DNA from: Blasia pusilla
Lineage: Eukaryota; Marchantiophyta; Marchantiopsida; Blasiales
DNA: 64,000 nt
Direction of reading: 5' to 3'
NCBI GenBank assembly: GCA_050084515.1
Contig: CM114271.1
Coordinates: 57,846,001 to 57,910,000, forward strand
The notes beneath the pieces are model-generated. The model saw only the letters and a program-made list of their open reading frames with translations. It did no database searches and was not told the origin of the DNA. The first letter of the stretch is position 1, and every line of letters starts with the position of its first letter. The position numbers and the translations under genes were made by a program. Shown here in pieces: positions 54,106 to 64,000 of the stretch.

Positions 54106-54797
54106 AGGTAACATGAAGAATCATTTCCTAGTTTTCAAAAGGGTCTTGTCCAAGTTCTTCCACGAGGTACCCTTCAAAACACTAGAAATTTTTAATGATT
54201 TTATACAACTCTAGTTAGAAGATACATTAAGTGACCTAGCTAGGATTTTTTTTTGTCGTGGAATAAAGAAGGTGGTGGTTAGAATAAGGAAGAAGGAAGG
54301 TGAACTTGTTTTTAGAAACGGGTAGAGTCATCACGTTTTTAATCTAAACCAAGACATAATGTGGAGAGCTTTTCAAATGAAGCAAAAGACTTTGACTTTT
54401 AAAAATGATGGTGGCACACAAAGGCAAGGGATCAATTGTTTCCAAAAGGGGAGGAACCGAACAGAAATCGCCCTCGCCCCTATCCATCCTCGGGTTAACT
54501 CTCGGGTTAGTTAACCCGAGGTCATTTAAATAGTGCTTTCCTGTATTTCCCAGTATGATGCGGATGTCTTACACGGACAAGGAGTTTCGAGCATAAGGAC
54601 AAAGACCTAAGCCAAGCCGGTCCTCAAGCAACAGAATTTTTTTTTAAAAATACAAGGAACGGAAATTCAAGAGAAAGGAAGTCGGGAAATAGCAAAATAT
54701 AGGAACCCAACAAAACTCATTCCAACTTATGCAAATCGAAGCATTCCAAAAGTCGGCAGCAAATTTAAAACCTGGAGAAGAAGAAATACAGTATTTT
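54106..54797. other. Spacer, no gene; one inverted repeat
   Basis: AT-rich DNA at the right edge of the organelle-derived block. A 13-bp perfect inverted repeat (CCTCGGGTTAACT...AGTTAACCCGAGG, 8-nt spacer) lies at about 54489-54522. A related phrase (GGTTAACTAACCCAACCTCGG) is near 45690. Confidence 0.5.
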
Positions 54798-56754
54798 TTA
54801 AAGTTTAGTGCTTGTGAAAGAAAGGACTTGAAATACGAAGCAAAAAGATTCGAACCATTGCCAAGTCCGAGCAGTTTCTAACGTCGGGACTGGCACGGCC
54901 TGCGGCCGTGATTCGTCCGCGAAAAGGAGGAGTCGGGAGGGCCCGTTTCTCGACGCACCGGACGAAGTGGGTGATGGATGGATTGGGCCGCGAGGAAGGA
55001 GGATGGTGGTGAGTGATCGTGCAGCCATGAAAGGGGGGGGGCGATGCCGAAGTCGTTCGCGGTGGCCGTCGTCTCCCATTCGCTTCCGAGGACCGAGTCA
55101 AGGTCGGCCCGATCTTCCCTATCCATATGCTGAGAAAATCTACGCGATTTGGTGCGCGGAGTCGCGGAAATTGACTCCATCGCAACAACCAACCAACCGA
55201 ACCGTACACGTGAAGCCGGGGGCCACGGCAGGAGACTGAGCGATGGCTCGAGGTTTTGACCGTGGCTCACGGCGACGAGCGCAAGGGATTCGACAACGAC
55301 GGGTCCGTTTCCCCGTTCGACGATCGGACTCTGCTGCGACATCTGGGAACTCCAAATCGGGCTGCCGGTCGACCGCGCATGGCTGGGTCGTCGGATCAGC
55401 CCATGGCGCACACGACGACTGCGGAGGACGGAGCAAGCTCTCGCGCTTGCGTGGTCCGCGTTGTGGGGATGGATTAGATCCGCATGCCTTTCCGGGACGA
55501 AGGGATAGGGGTTCGCTGACATTCAGGAGCTTTCATGGAAACCTCTGCTCACCGGAATCCGCCTCCAGTCGCCTTCTTATCCTCTCCTCCTTTTCCTTCT
55601 TCGCTTCCTCTCTCCGACCTTATGGCTTGCGATGTCGCTGGATCAATCAAGCGACCCCTCGCGGACTCGCCGTGTGCGTGGATGGGTTGTCTGCGCCAGC
55701 AAAGTTAGAATGTGTGACGCGGGGCAGGGCGTTTAGAGAAGGCTGCGGGCCGATCCGCATGCCTTTCCGGGACGAACCCCTAAATGCTTCCGATCTTTTC
55801 ACCCGCGATTGTTGGCAAGCCGAATCCTTCATTGGTAGAATCCGCTGATGCGACTCACTCTCTATTTGCTCGGTTTCCGCTGGTCATTCATTTCCTGTCT
55901 GCGCGGTCTGGACTGGTTGTTCGCTCGTGCAGCTCCGCGCTGATCCGTCGTTCTGCAGTTGGAACGACTGTTGGTTTACGGGTGGTGGCTGACTCGGGAC
56001 GTTGTCGGTGGATTGGCGCCGTCGTTTGTGGCCGAGTCGAAATCTGGTAGGATCGGTGTGGGCGGGACGACAACGTCGGAGAGATTCTCGGGCCGAGAGA
56101 GATCGCAAATTGTGGTGAAAGAAGATAATCGCGTTTCATTCCTATGCGCGGTGATCGCTTTGGCATGTACAGTGACGGAACCCAGAGCATCCACAGCAGC
56201 AGCACTCGGATGCCTGACGGGATCCGTGGGTCGAATGAGAAAAGTCCGAATTTCAGTTTATAAGCAATTCAACTACAAATCTACCAATGTAATGATGGTA
56301 ATTATTTCTACGCTTCCTCTAAACTAAGACAACGAATTTCCCACCACCTTCAACACAAATCGAGAGTTGGAGGCCACCGCCTAATGTACTCTACACGTTG
56401 TCCCGGCTCGGTTTGCAGTAAAATGACGCCAGCAGTGGCTACTTACGATATTCCTACACTTGCGATGTTCAATGTTCTCTCTCTAGCTCTACTCACAAAC
56501 ATTCCAGATCCCACCCAAACAATCATCTTCTCCCTCGATGTAGCGGCTGGTGCTCCATGAGCTGAAGATAACACCTTCTGCATATATCTACAAGTGTACT
56601 CCGGTGACGGGATTACTACTCTCCTCGAAGCCGTCTCTGTCCTCCGGCATGTTTGCCACATCTTCTACACCTCTAAATGATGGCAAAACTCTTCACATGG
56701 TCGGGAAAATCCTCGCAATTCAGGGCCGCCCTGGTAGCGGTGGCAGTTCCCGCT
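54798..56754. other. GC-rich region with long overlapping frames, no recognised gene
   Basis: GC content rises sharply between 54850 and 56250. Long frames exist on both strands (for example 54878-55522 minus, 214 codons; 55243-55848 plus, 201 codons), but they overlap one another and none resembles a known family. A 25-bp phrase (GATCCGCATGCCTTTCCGGG with flanks) occurs at 55477 and 55752. The region lies downstream of the minus-strand transporter gene. It could hold the promoter and 5' exons of another gene, or be open by GC bias alone. Confidence 0.35.
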
Positions 56755-59700
56755 CTACCGCGTTTGGAAATTGAGGAACTTGATGCCCAATATGAACACC
56801 AGAGCGAAGACAACCGTGAACACGGCCATCATGACGGCGGTGACGGGCACGAAGCTGTGCTTGAATCCCAGAGAGTCCTCTACAAACTTCGACACCGTCT
56901 TGGGCTCCGTGATGGTAGTGTCCAGGAGCTTGATGTGCTCCTGCACATCGCCGAATTGAGACGTGATGAGCCCGTACAAAGTCCAAGCCACAGGGCAGGA
57001 CCAGTAGTACCAGATCCACCAGACGGGAATCCGGGGCTTCGAAATCAAGAATCCTGAGAAGAGATTGAAGATGTTGTAGAAGAATGCGGCCACAATTGCA
57101 GCAATTTGGTGATTGGGAGTGATGGCCACCGCCATCATTCCGTAGTAGGTGAAGTAGAGGAAGGTGGTGAACATGAAGTAGATGAAGTAGAAGAACTTGG
57201 GGGCAGTCCATGTGAGTCCCATCATGGCGTACGTGACCACCCCGTAGATGAGGGTTTGCAGGAGGCAGTACGGGATCTCGATGAGAACTTGGGCGATGGC
57301 GTAAGGGATGGCAGAGTACATGCCGGCCGCTCGTTCTCTGTAGAAGACGGTCCGCTCTGTGGCCACCACGGGCTGGACCGTGGAAGAGTTGTTGACTCCA
57401 ATGAAGAGAACCGCGGCGAACATGGCTCCCATGATACTCTGGATGTTGCTCTGCTCGGGGCTTTGGCTCCCGAGGCGCCAGAAGATGGAACCGAAAAGCA
57501 CGGCTGCGACGAATGTGAAGAGGAACCGGATCAGGTTGTAGTCAGGGCTGCGCCAGTAGGTCAAGTGCTGCTTCCATAGGCAGGACGAGAGCTGAGACAG
57601 GAAAGGCTGGGAGTATTGTGTGGGGAACCACAAGTCTTTGGAATTGGGTTTAGGAATGCTGAGCTCCTTCACCAAAGCCTTGTTCTTCTGGTACAGAGTG
57701 GAATTGCGGTACACGTCTGCGAAATCGACACCCAGACGCTGTTCCATGGCGGGCGAGGTGTTGTCGAGAATCCAGGTAGCAGGGTTGTAGCCCTCCTTGA
57801 TCTTGGACACGCCGTTCACTGACTCGAAGTACTCCACCAATCTGTGCGAATGCCTGCCCAATGGACCCGCATAGATCACCTGCCCACCGCGCTTCAGGAG
57901 GAGAAGCTCATCGAAGGCCTCGAAGATGTCGATACTGGGCTGATGAATGGTGCACACGACAGTCCTGCCGGTGTCCACAGTATTCCGGACGGTTCGCATG
58001 ACGATGGCTGCAGCTCGCGCATCCAGACCGGAAGTGGGCTCGTCCATGAAGATGATGGAAGGATTGGCCACCAGCTCCACGGCAATAGTCAGTCTCTTCC
58101 TCTGCTCTGTGGACAGACCGGTCACTCCTGGAAGCCCAACCAATCCATTCCTCAGAGGAACCAGCTCCACCAGCTCCATGACCTGGTGGACGAACTCCGA
58201 TTTCACATGATCTTCGATGTCGGGAGCAAGACGGAGCCAAGCGCTGTAGATGAGTGACTCGTAAACTGTAACCTGAGGAGAGTGGATGTCGTTCTGCTCA
58301 CAGTACCCAGCAATTCGAGCAAATGTTTCCTGATTCTTCGGAAACCCGGAAATGCGAATGTCGCCTTCCACGTAACCTCCCGTCTTCCTTCCAGAAAGGA
58401 CATCCATGAGCGTGCTCTTGCCCGCACCACTCACACCCACCAGGGCAGTCAGAACTCCGGGCATGAACGCTCCCGTGACGTCCTTCAAGAGCTGCAGCCT
58501 GTCTTCCACTGCTCCCTGCGCTTTCATCTCGGCAGGCATGTCCACATAGTAGCTCACATCGTCGAAGCTGATGGACAGGGGCTCGAAAGGCAGAATCATG
58601 CCCCTCTTCTCTGGCACGCCCATCTGCGACTCTTCCATCTCTATGGAGTCCCTCCCTCTCTGCGAATTCCTTCCCTGCACTGAGGCGCTGCTTATCCTGG
58701 ACATCCTCACATCCCCTCCATCTCTAGACGACAGGCTCCTCGGTTGCCTCCGAGACGACGAAGAGAACGACCTCCTGGGAACATAATCCTCGCCGGTGAG
58801 AAGACTCTGTTGCTCGGCTATACTCTCCTCGGAGATTATCGTGTTTCCCCTCCCCCAAGGATTGAGGTACGTGATGGCGAGAGTGAAAAGGTAGTTGAAG
58901 AGTATGGTGTACCCAACCATTACACCGATTGCAATCCAATACCAGTAATCCTTTGAGAATTGACTAACACTCTTCAGGTAACGAACTCCGAGAGACTCGG
59001 TACTGTTTGGCCCGGATGGCTTGCTCCACTGCGGTGCCAGGAACTCATTCACATAGATCGCATTCTGGGCATATGCCAGAGGCGAAATCCAGTAACCCCA
59101 AATCCACCACGGCTTGATGGACGTCCTGGGAATGATGAAACCTCCTAGGATGAAGACCACCATAAGCCCCACGGATCCTCCGGTGTTGGCTAGGATCAGA
59201 CTGCGACAGGCCCCGGCGATCAAACGAAACAGCGCCGACGACATCTGGTGAACCCAGAAGTAGAGGAGCAACTGACGGAAGAATCTCGACGCTGCAGGGG
59301 CGAAGCCTATCGTGTAGTAAGTCACTACAATCCAGACCAGAGATTCAAGGAAGGAGAAGGGTATGCGGAGAAACAGCGTGGAGAGACTGTAAGCCCATGG
59401 AGGATACAGCAGCAGGTCTCTCTGCTTGTAGAACACTGGAAGTCGCACGATAGTCATGGATAGCTCTGCAAAACCATTGAACATGATGTTCACCAACCCG
59501 AAGAACAAGGCTCCACCGTAGACCTGCGCATCTTCCAAATTCCTGTGATGCATCTCCGTGCGGAGGAACACCGTCATAGCTACCAGCGCCATAATACCGA
59601 TCTGTGCGCTTTTGAAAACATAGATGAAAGAGTTCCTCTTCACAAGTAACCACTCCTTCTCGTAAACCGCCCAGAACAGATCCTTGGTGGTCCCCGTGAA

Positions 59701-61254
59701 CTTATCGAAGGTCAATGCCGCCCTGTGACTCAACGCCTTGTCAAAAGGAGTCGCCAGCTCTTCCTCCATCCGCGCACCGACATGGAATTCCTTGAAATTC
59801 TCCGCGAACTCCTTCACAGAGACGAAACTGTAGGGTGTATTTTTTTGGCCCCAGTACTGCTGTTGATCCTTTCTGGAGGTCACCTCTTGGAGAAAGTCTG
59901 CAATTCCCTTCCGCTCGGGGCACTTGAATCCACAAGATTCAAAGAACTCCAGGATGTTCTCTTTGGGCCCATGATACACAGTCTGACCCTCGGCCAATAG
60001 GACGATATCGTCGAACAGGTTGTAGGTCTCGGGTGCAGGCTGCAGAAGCGAGATGAAGATGGTGTTCTCCACCACATGGCAAATATCTCTGAGACACTTG
60101 ACGATTTGGAAAGTGGTCGAGCTGTCCAAACCTGTTGAAATTTCGTCCATGAAGAGAGTTTTCATAGGCCCGACGATCATCTCTCCCGTGGTCACACGCT
60201 TCTTCTGTCCTCCAGAAATCCCTCTCCTCATGTCATCTCCCACCATGGTATCCGCGCAGATATCCAGCCCCAAAATTTTCAGAGTGTAATCCGTGACCAG
60301 ATCGGCGGAGCTCTCTTTCATGGCTGTGGCCTTCATGAAGAAATCAACATCCGCTTCGGGATAAATCCCTTTCGCCTTTTCTCTGTGCACCAATTCTGTC
60401 AGCAGGTCGTAACGTTGGCCGACTCCTTGACATTTCGCCGAGAAGTCCAAGGTTTCTCGGACTGTCAACTCCGCAATGTGAACGTCGTACTGGCTAATGT
60501 AAGCCGACGTCTTCTGGGGAGTGAACTCGTCCAGACCGTGTCCATTGTAAGTCACTTTGCCCGACACTTTGAGATTCGGATCCAGCTTTCCAGCCAACGC
60601 CAGGAGGAGGGACGTTTTCCCGGACGACGGTGGTCCGAGCAGGAGTGTGAGCCTGCTGGGCTTGATTATACCACTGACGTCGTTGAGAATTTTTAGGTCT
60701 CGCTTCTTGGCCACGGGAATGTGCATCATGGTGAGGACGCTGTCAAGACCATTTCTGAATGCATTGTACAGACTTGGAAGAGCTCGACCACCAACAAAGC
60801 ACTCGGCCTCGATCGTCAGGTTCTCGTACCTCACCTCCACAGTAGGGAGTCTAATGTCAACCCTGTCAAGACGATCCCGGAATCGCTGGAGGAACTTCTC
60901 ATTGTCGTCCTCCGTGCTGGAGACATTGAACACTCGGTTGAGAAGATCATGGCGATGCGCAGGCCCGATGTTTCTGAGATCCACCTGCTGCGGATACGAT
61001 TTGCTGCCCTGCAACTGCTCAAGAATCGTCGTCCGCAATCGGTCGTAGGTGGGGAGCTTCTCCAGCGCCGCCCATCGGAGGGCCTCCTCATCATCGGGCT
61101 CTTCTTCTTTCCTCGACTCCGACCTTCTGGCGAACACGTTGTCCGGCCCAAGACCCCAATGCCTCCCGCTGGCGTTCCTGCTGCCGGTCATGCTCCGCCT
61201 GCCTTCACCCCACACATCGATCGCTTGGAACGCGCCAGTGGTAGAGGCGGCCAT
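56755..61254 (-). CDS. Full-size PDR-type ABC transporter (ABCG subfamily), intronless
   Basis: One uninterrupted frame of 1,499 codons, the usual length for plant PDR proteins. Order NBD1-TMD1-NBD2-TMD2 (reverse topology). NBD1: Walker A GPPSSGKT at about residue 207, signature ISGGQKKR about 346, Walker B LFMDE about 366. NBD2: Walker [10 protein letters not shown] about 938, signature-like GLSTEQRKR about 1045, Walker [13 protein letters not shown] about 1070. PDR hallmarks are present ([32 protein letters not shown]-like [15 protein letters not shown], terminal FLNFQTR). The serine/arginine-rich linker around residues 840-890 is a likely phosphorylation region. Family members sit in the plasma membrane and export defence metabolites, hormones or surface precursors; the substrate here is unknown. 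The start Met is the first in frame. Family relatives usually have many introns, so the lack of any is unusual. Confidence 0.95.
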   Translation of the reverse strand: MAASTTGAFQAIDVWGEGRRSMTGSRNASGRHWGLGPDNVFARRSESRKEEEPDDEEALRWAALEKLPTYDRLRTTILEQLQGSKSYPQQVDLRNIGPAHRHDLLNRVFNVSSTEDDNEKFLQRFRDRLDRVDIRLPTVEVRYENLTIEAECFVGGRALPSLYNAFRNGLDSVLTMMHIPVAKKRDLKILNDVSGIIKPSRLTLLLGPPSSGKTSLLLALAGKLDPNLKVSGKVTYNGHGLDEFTPQKTSAYISQYDVHIAELTVRETLDFSAKCQGVGQRYDLLTELVHREKAKGIYPEADVDFFMKATAMKESSADLVTDYTLKILGLDICADTMVGDDMRRGISGGQKKRVTTGEMIVGPMKTLFMDEISTGLDSSTTFQIVKCLRDICHVVENTIFISLLQPAPETYNLFDDIVLLAEGQTVYHGPKENILEFFESCGFKCPERKGIADFLQEVTSRKDQQQYWGQKNTPYSFVSVKEFAENFKEFHVGARMEEELATPFDKALSHRAALTFDKFTGTTKDLFWAVYEKEWLLVKRNSFIYVFKSAQIGIMALVAMTVFLRTEMHHRNLEDAQVYGGALFFGLVNIMFNGFAELSMTIVRLPVFYKQRDLLLYPPWAYSLSTLFLRIPFSFLESLVWIVVTYYTIGFAPAASRFFRQLLLYFWVHQMSSALFRLIAGACRSLILANTGGSVGLMVVFILGGFIIPRTSIKPWWIWGYWISPLAYAQNAIYVNEFLAPQWSKPSGPNSTESLGVRYLKSVSQFSKDYWYWIAIGVMVGYTILFNYLFTLAITYLNPWGRGNTIISEESIAEQQSLLTGEDYVPRRSFSSSSRRQPRSLSSRDGGDVRMSRISSASVQGRNSQRGRDSIEMEESQMGVPEKRGMILPFEPLSISFDDVSYYVDMPAEMKAQGAVEDRLQLLKDVTGAFMPGVLTALVGVSGAGKSTLMDVLSGRKTGGYVEGDIRISGFPKNQETFARIAGYCEQNDIHSPQVTVYESLIYSAWLRLAPDIEDHVKSEFVHQVMELVELVPLRNGLVGLPGVTGLSTEQRKRLTIAVELVANPSIIFMDEPTSGLDARAAAIVMRTVRNTVDTGRTVVCTIHQPSIDIFEAFDELLLLKRGGQVIYAGPLGRHSHRLVEYFESVNGVSKIKEGYNPATWILDNTSPAMEQRLGVDFADVYRNSTLYQKNKALVKELSIPKPNSKDLWFPTQYSQPFLSQLSSCLWKQHLTYWRSPDYNLIRFLFTFVAAVLFGSIFWRLGSQSPEQSNIQSIMGAMFAAVLFIGVNNSSTVQPVVATERTVFYRERAAGMYSAIPYAIAQVLIEIPYCLLQTLIYGVVTYAMMGLTWTAPKFFYFIYFMFTTFLYFTYYGMMAVAITPNHQIAAIVAAFFYNIFNLFSGFLISKPRIPVWWIWYYWSCPVAWTLYGLITSQFGDVQEHIKLLDTTITEPKTVSKFVEDSLGFKHSFVPVTAVMMAVFTVVFALVFILGIKFLNFQTR

Positions 61255-61283
61255 CGATCCTTCACTTCTTGATCTGCAACTCT

Positions 61284-61376
61284 ACTCTTCCTCCTCTTCT
61301 TCCTCCTCCTCCTCCTCCTCCTCCTCCTCCTTTCCTTTCCTTCGCTTTCCTTTCCTTTCCTTCTTCTTTTTCTCTG
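61284..61376 (-). promoter_or_regulatory. Purine-rich 5' leader tract of the PDR gene
   Basis: Thirty bases upstream of the start codon the coding-strand sequence is almost pure purine for 90 bp: GGAAA repeats followed by an uninterrupted (GGA)n run (plus strand: CTCCTC...). It probably lies in the 5' untranslated leader and may form unusual structure. Its function is not shown by the sequence. Confidence 0.6.
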
Positions 61377-62783
61377 GTGCACTGGACGACTCCTACCTTC
61401 GACAAGCAGTCACAAAATCGGAACACTGAGGCTTGCTGCCGGCCAGTCGGATCCTCCGTCGGCTCCTACGATTGCCCTTTAGGAAAAGACTACCAATCGA
61501 GCTACTACTGCCTTCCAGAAGCATGCGTCGACCACACTGGTTTCGGCTTCATGGTAACAGCTCTGCTGCAGATGGAAGGCAACCACACTCCCTGGGCCTG
61601 TTTCAGACCTCGCGAGCTGCTAATCGATCACTTCTCAGCGCGCGACGAGTTCGGTCGGGATCAATGTGAGCTCCGCCTCCTTCTCCTCATCTCCTACTCT
61701 GCGGATTAATCTTTTCTGATATCGCCACCGAGAAATCCTATCCCAAAACAATGCGGTGATCCGTAAGGACAAGCAGATATAGAATTACGGATTTCAATTT
61801 CTCGTCCTAATAACCCGCAAATCTCTAGTCCTGCTCTTCTCGGAGACAGTTAGAGAGAGGGGGGAGGGGCGGGGGGGAGAGACAGGAAGACGGAACTACT
61901 CTTGAAGGGGAGAGATGAGGCAATTAAGGTCTCAGGAGAAGCAGCAGCACTCCCGCGCCCTCCAGAGGGACATGCACAACAGTGTGAGGCTAGACACCCA
62001 CGGACGGAGACCCTCTTAACAGTACAAGGGCACGGACACTAGTGAGGGATGGGAGGAAGAGCAGGGGACGTTGATACAGTTTCGTGCGCACCCTCTCTCT
62101 CTCTTTCTCGCTCGGCTCTGAACACGACTGAGATGAATCTCCCAACTCGAACACCCTCCCTATATCATAATCGCCGTCCCTCGAGACCGAGAAATATCTT
62201 TCCAGTACCCTCTCCCCGAGTCAACCTCTCCCCTTCCATAACCGTCGAGCGAGAGCGCACCACGAGCGAGAGATATTGTTGACTCCTCCACCACGCCCCG
62301 CGACATTTGACTGTTTCGACGGAGAGAGAACAAGTTGTTGACCCTTGGGACCCCTCCCCTGAAAGGAACGACCCGTATTTGACCATGTCTCTCTCCTCTC
62401 CTCTCCTCTGCTCTGAGTCCTCCGCTCCCAGCTCCTCCACGCAGGACTCTCGGCCATTTCCCCCCGCCGTGTGCCTGCCTGTTACGTCCAGCTAGGACTT
62501 CCCGCGACAGTTCACGGCGTCAGTGCCTCTCCGGTGTAGGGTCGGCCCCGGTCCCTCCCGCTGGGACGCTTCCAGGATTCCACGCCAACCTCGCCGAGCC
62601 GGGTCTTGGGCCGTGGACAGGGCCGGCCACGAGCCGCTTTCTCCTTTCTTTCTTTCTCTCCGAGCACAAGGAGTTTTCGGACTTTCCCTCGGCCGAAACT
62701 TTTCCTTTTCTTCCGACACACGCGGCCGCTCAAGCCTTTTTAGAGAGTTGGGCCACCTAGCACCCCTCCATTGCTCCTGATTT
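61377..62783. other. Upstream region of the PDR gene, no gene seen
   Basis: Contains G-rich and CT-rich tracts (61855-61885; 62092-62115) and pyrimidine-rich CTCTC runs at 62388-62412. Open frames on both strands overlap and lack known domains. The PDR promoter should lie here, but no single TATA box can be assigned with confidence. Confidence 0.4.
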
Positions 62784-63824
62784 TTGGTTAGGGTTATATC
62801 GTTATTTTTACATTACGTTTGCCAGGTTGAGGATGGTCTTTTCTCATTTCGGTCTTCACTCACAGTTTGTAGAGACTCCTTTCTTGTTGAGGCTAGAGCA
62901 ATTCTTCCCGCTTTCGCTTCCCTAGTTACCTCCGGACAGTATGGGTTCCAATCTTCTTTGATGGAAGCCCGCTTTGATGCATTGTTTAGAGCTACTATGT
63001 CGGACAGGAATATCCCCATGGAGGTTCGGGGCCGTATTCGCTCTTGCTCCGGAAAGGGAGCAGGCTCATGGGTGGGGGCTCGTCCCCTCATCCCGGCTTT
63101 CCGCATCGCACCACTTACCTACACTACAGCGATGAGGTTCCGACTGGGCCTGTCCCAACCAACGGTGGTTGGTTCGACACATTACGAGTGTCGCCGGAGT
63201 CTGGATCCATTTTGTGTGCATTTGGCACGGTGTCCAGTTGGGGGTGAGAGGATAGCCACTCACGATGCAGTGCGGGATATTATGTTCTCTATTGCTTGGG
63301 AGAGTGGATTCCATGTACAAAGAGAGAGGCACTACTCCATGCGGGATTCCCTTATCCGTGCTGATCTCTACATGACGAGGGAGTCTCAGGTGGTGGTAGT
63401 GGATGTTGTAGTGACGGATCCTACGCGGGAGGTGGTGCGAGCCCAAGTGGTAGCACAAGGGAGATTGCTACAAGGAGCGGCGGCGGCGGCGGTCAAGAAG
63501 ACCAACATTTATAGTCGACTTCATGACGGACATCGATTTATCCCCCTAGCCATTGAGATGTACGGGGCGATGGGGGAGAGGTTTGACTCGTTCCTTACGG
63601 ATTGCGCCCATCATCTCCAGTCGAGAAATGGGTTGTCCATAGCCACTGCGATACTTTATTGTAGGCAACGGGTCTCCATAGCTTTGCAGCGCGCCCAGGC
63701 AAATGGGCTTCTGCGGCGGGCTCATGCGGTTGGAGACGCCAATGCTAGAGGCCCACTTAGTAGTAGTCATAGTTCTCTAGGTGTTGCTGATATTGTCTCT
63801 GCTGTTGGTGATTTTGGTCGTTAG
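62784..63824 (+). CDS. C-terminal part of a non-LTR retrotransposon protein (zinc motif plus PD-(D/E)xK-like nuclease)
   Basis: A 346-codon open frame reads RIRSCSGKGAGSWVGARPL, TAMRFRLGLSQP, then a C/H zinc-like motif (Y-E-C-R-R-S-L-D-P-F-C-V-H-L-A-R-C) and GGERIATHDAVRD. It continues with RADLYMTRESQVVVVDVVVTDP, a D-x(n)-D-x-V pattern of PD-(D/E)xK nucleases, and ends with a basic region (RQRVSIALQRAQA). This layout is found at the C-terminus of some plant and protist LINE-like elements after the reverse transcriptase. No RT precedes it: sequence left of 62784 is unrelated, so it looks like a 5'-truncated insertion, usual for non-LTR elements. The frame itself is intact. One Cys of the usual C-x-C pair is replaced by Tyr. 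The 3' tail runs to at least 63960. Confidence 0.6.
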   Translation: MVRVISLFLHYVCQVEDGLFSFRSSLTVCRDSFLVEARAILPAFASLVTSGQYGFQSSLMEARFDALFRATMSDRNIPMEVRGRIRSCSGKGAGSWVGARPLIPAFRIAPLTYTTAMRFRLGLSQPTVVGSTHYECRRSLDPFCVHLARCPVGGERIATHDAVRDIMFSIAWESGFHVQRERHYSMRDSLIRADLYMTRESQVVVVDVVVTDPTREVVRAQVVAQGRLLQGAAAAAVKKTNIYSRLHDGHRFIPLAIEMYGAMGERFDSFLTDCAHHLQSRNGLSIATAILYCRQRVSIALQRAQANGLLRRAHAVGDANARGPLSSSHSSLGVADIVSAVGDFGR

Positions 63825-64000
63825 GGGGGAAGGCCCCCTTCTTTCTCCTCGGGGCCAGTTCCGGCCTCTTGAGGTCTATTTTTTGGGTCTCCATGCCCCC
63901 TCTTTTGTGTCGTGATGGGTTTCCCATCCTTTTTCTACATATATATTATATTTTTCTTTCTGCTCCCGACAACCTTACTGCGAGAACGACAACGCCTCCC
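63825..64000 (+). other. 3' untranslated tail of the non-LTR element and right edge
   Basis: After the stop at 63824 comes a G/C-rich segment, then a T-rich stretch with an (AT)-rich run around 63940-63955. No poly-A tail or target duplication is recognisable before the window ends. Confidence 0.4.

Noticed and set aside
54878-55848. Genes in the overlapping 214-codon (minus) and 201-codon (plus) frames
   Set aside because: They overlap on opposite strands in GC-rich DNA, where stop codons are scarce, and neither has a recognisable domain.
56771-61272. Numerous plus-strand frames within the transporter gene
   Set aside because: All are antisense or frame shadows of the 1,499-codon PDR frame.

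Overview
This is a nuclear chromosome segment from a land plant. It carries an ABC1K-family gene with about a dozen exons and GT/AG introns, a full-size PDR (ABCG) transporter, a nuclear copy of the plant mitochondrial gene rpl2, and dense layers of decayed plant transposons. A non-seed plant (bryophyte, lycophyte or fern) is my inference. It rests on the look of the Gypsy families: an integrase with a YLVLARE signature resembling Tcn1-like chromoviruses, and a second Gypsy that appears to carry its own cytosine methyltransferase. The exact species cannot be told from the sequence.

Layout. 1-0.9 kb: a broken hAT-like (BED zinc finger) transposase running off the left edge. 0.9-8.7 kb: mostly anonymous AT-rich DNA with a 144-bp tandem repeat, an LTR and one CACTA-transposon end. 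8.7-12.4 kb: Gypsy gag and integrase remains. 14.3-20.0 kb: a scrambled Gypsy element whose pieces include Gag linker, aspartic protease, a C5 cytosine methyltransferase, reverse transcriptase, RNase H and integrase. 22.1-23.4 kb: a nest of short non-autonomous Helitrons plus a foldback MITE. 23.4-30.5 kb: one complete PIF/Harbinger element with matching termini and a 3-bp target duplication, its SANT/Myb-like gene and its DDE nuclease facing each other, both mutated. 31.9-38.1 kb: the ABC1K gene. 38-47.9 kb: mostly anonymous. 48-51.7 kb: two long mirror-image dinucleotide repeats flanking an LTR fragment, then a decayed gag. 51.9-54.1 kb: organelle-derived DNA (GIY-YIG endonuclease remnant, mitochondrial rpl2 pseudogene, group II intron end). 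54.8-56.4 kb: GC-rich DNA without a recognisable gene. 56.8-61.3 kb: the intact intronless PDR transporter on the minus strand. 62.8-63.8 kb: the 3' part of a non-LTR retrotransposon.

Only two genes look like functional host genes: the ABC1K kinase-like protein (about 504 aa) and the PDR transporter (1,499 aa). Everything else recognisable is mobile or organelle-derived and most of it is broken. Many premature stops in the Gypsy copies are TAG or TGA where family context expects CAG or CGA, which fits deamination of methylated cytosines. The most unusual item is the methyltransferase domain lying between protease and reverse transcriptase of a Gypsy-type element.
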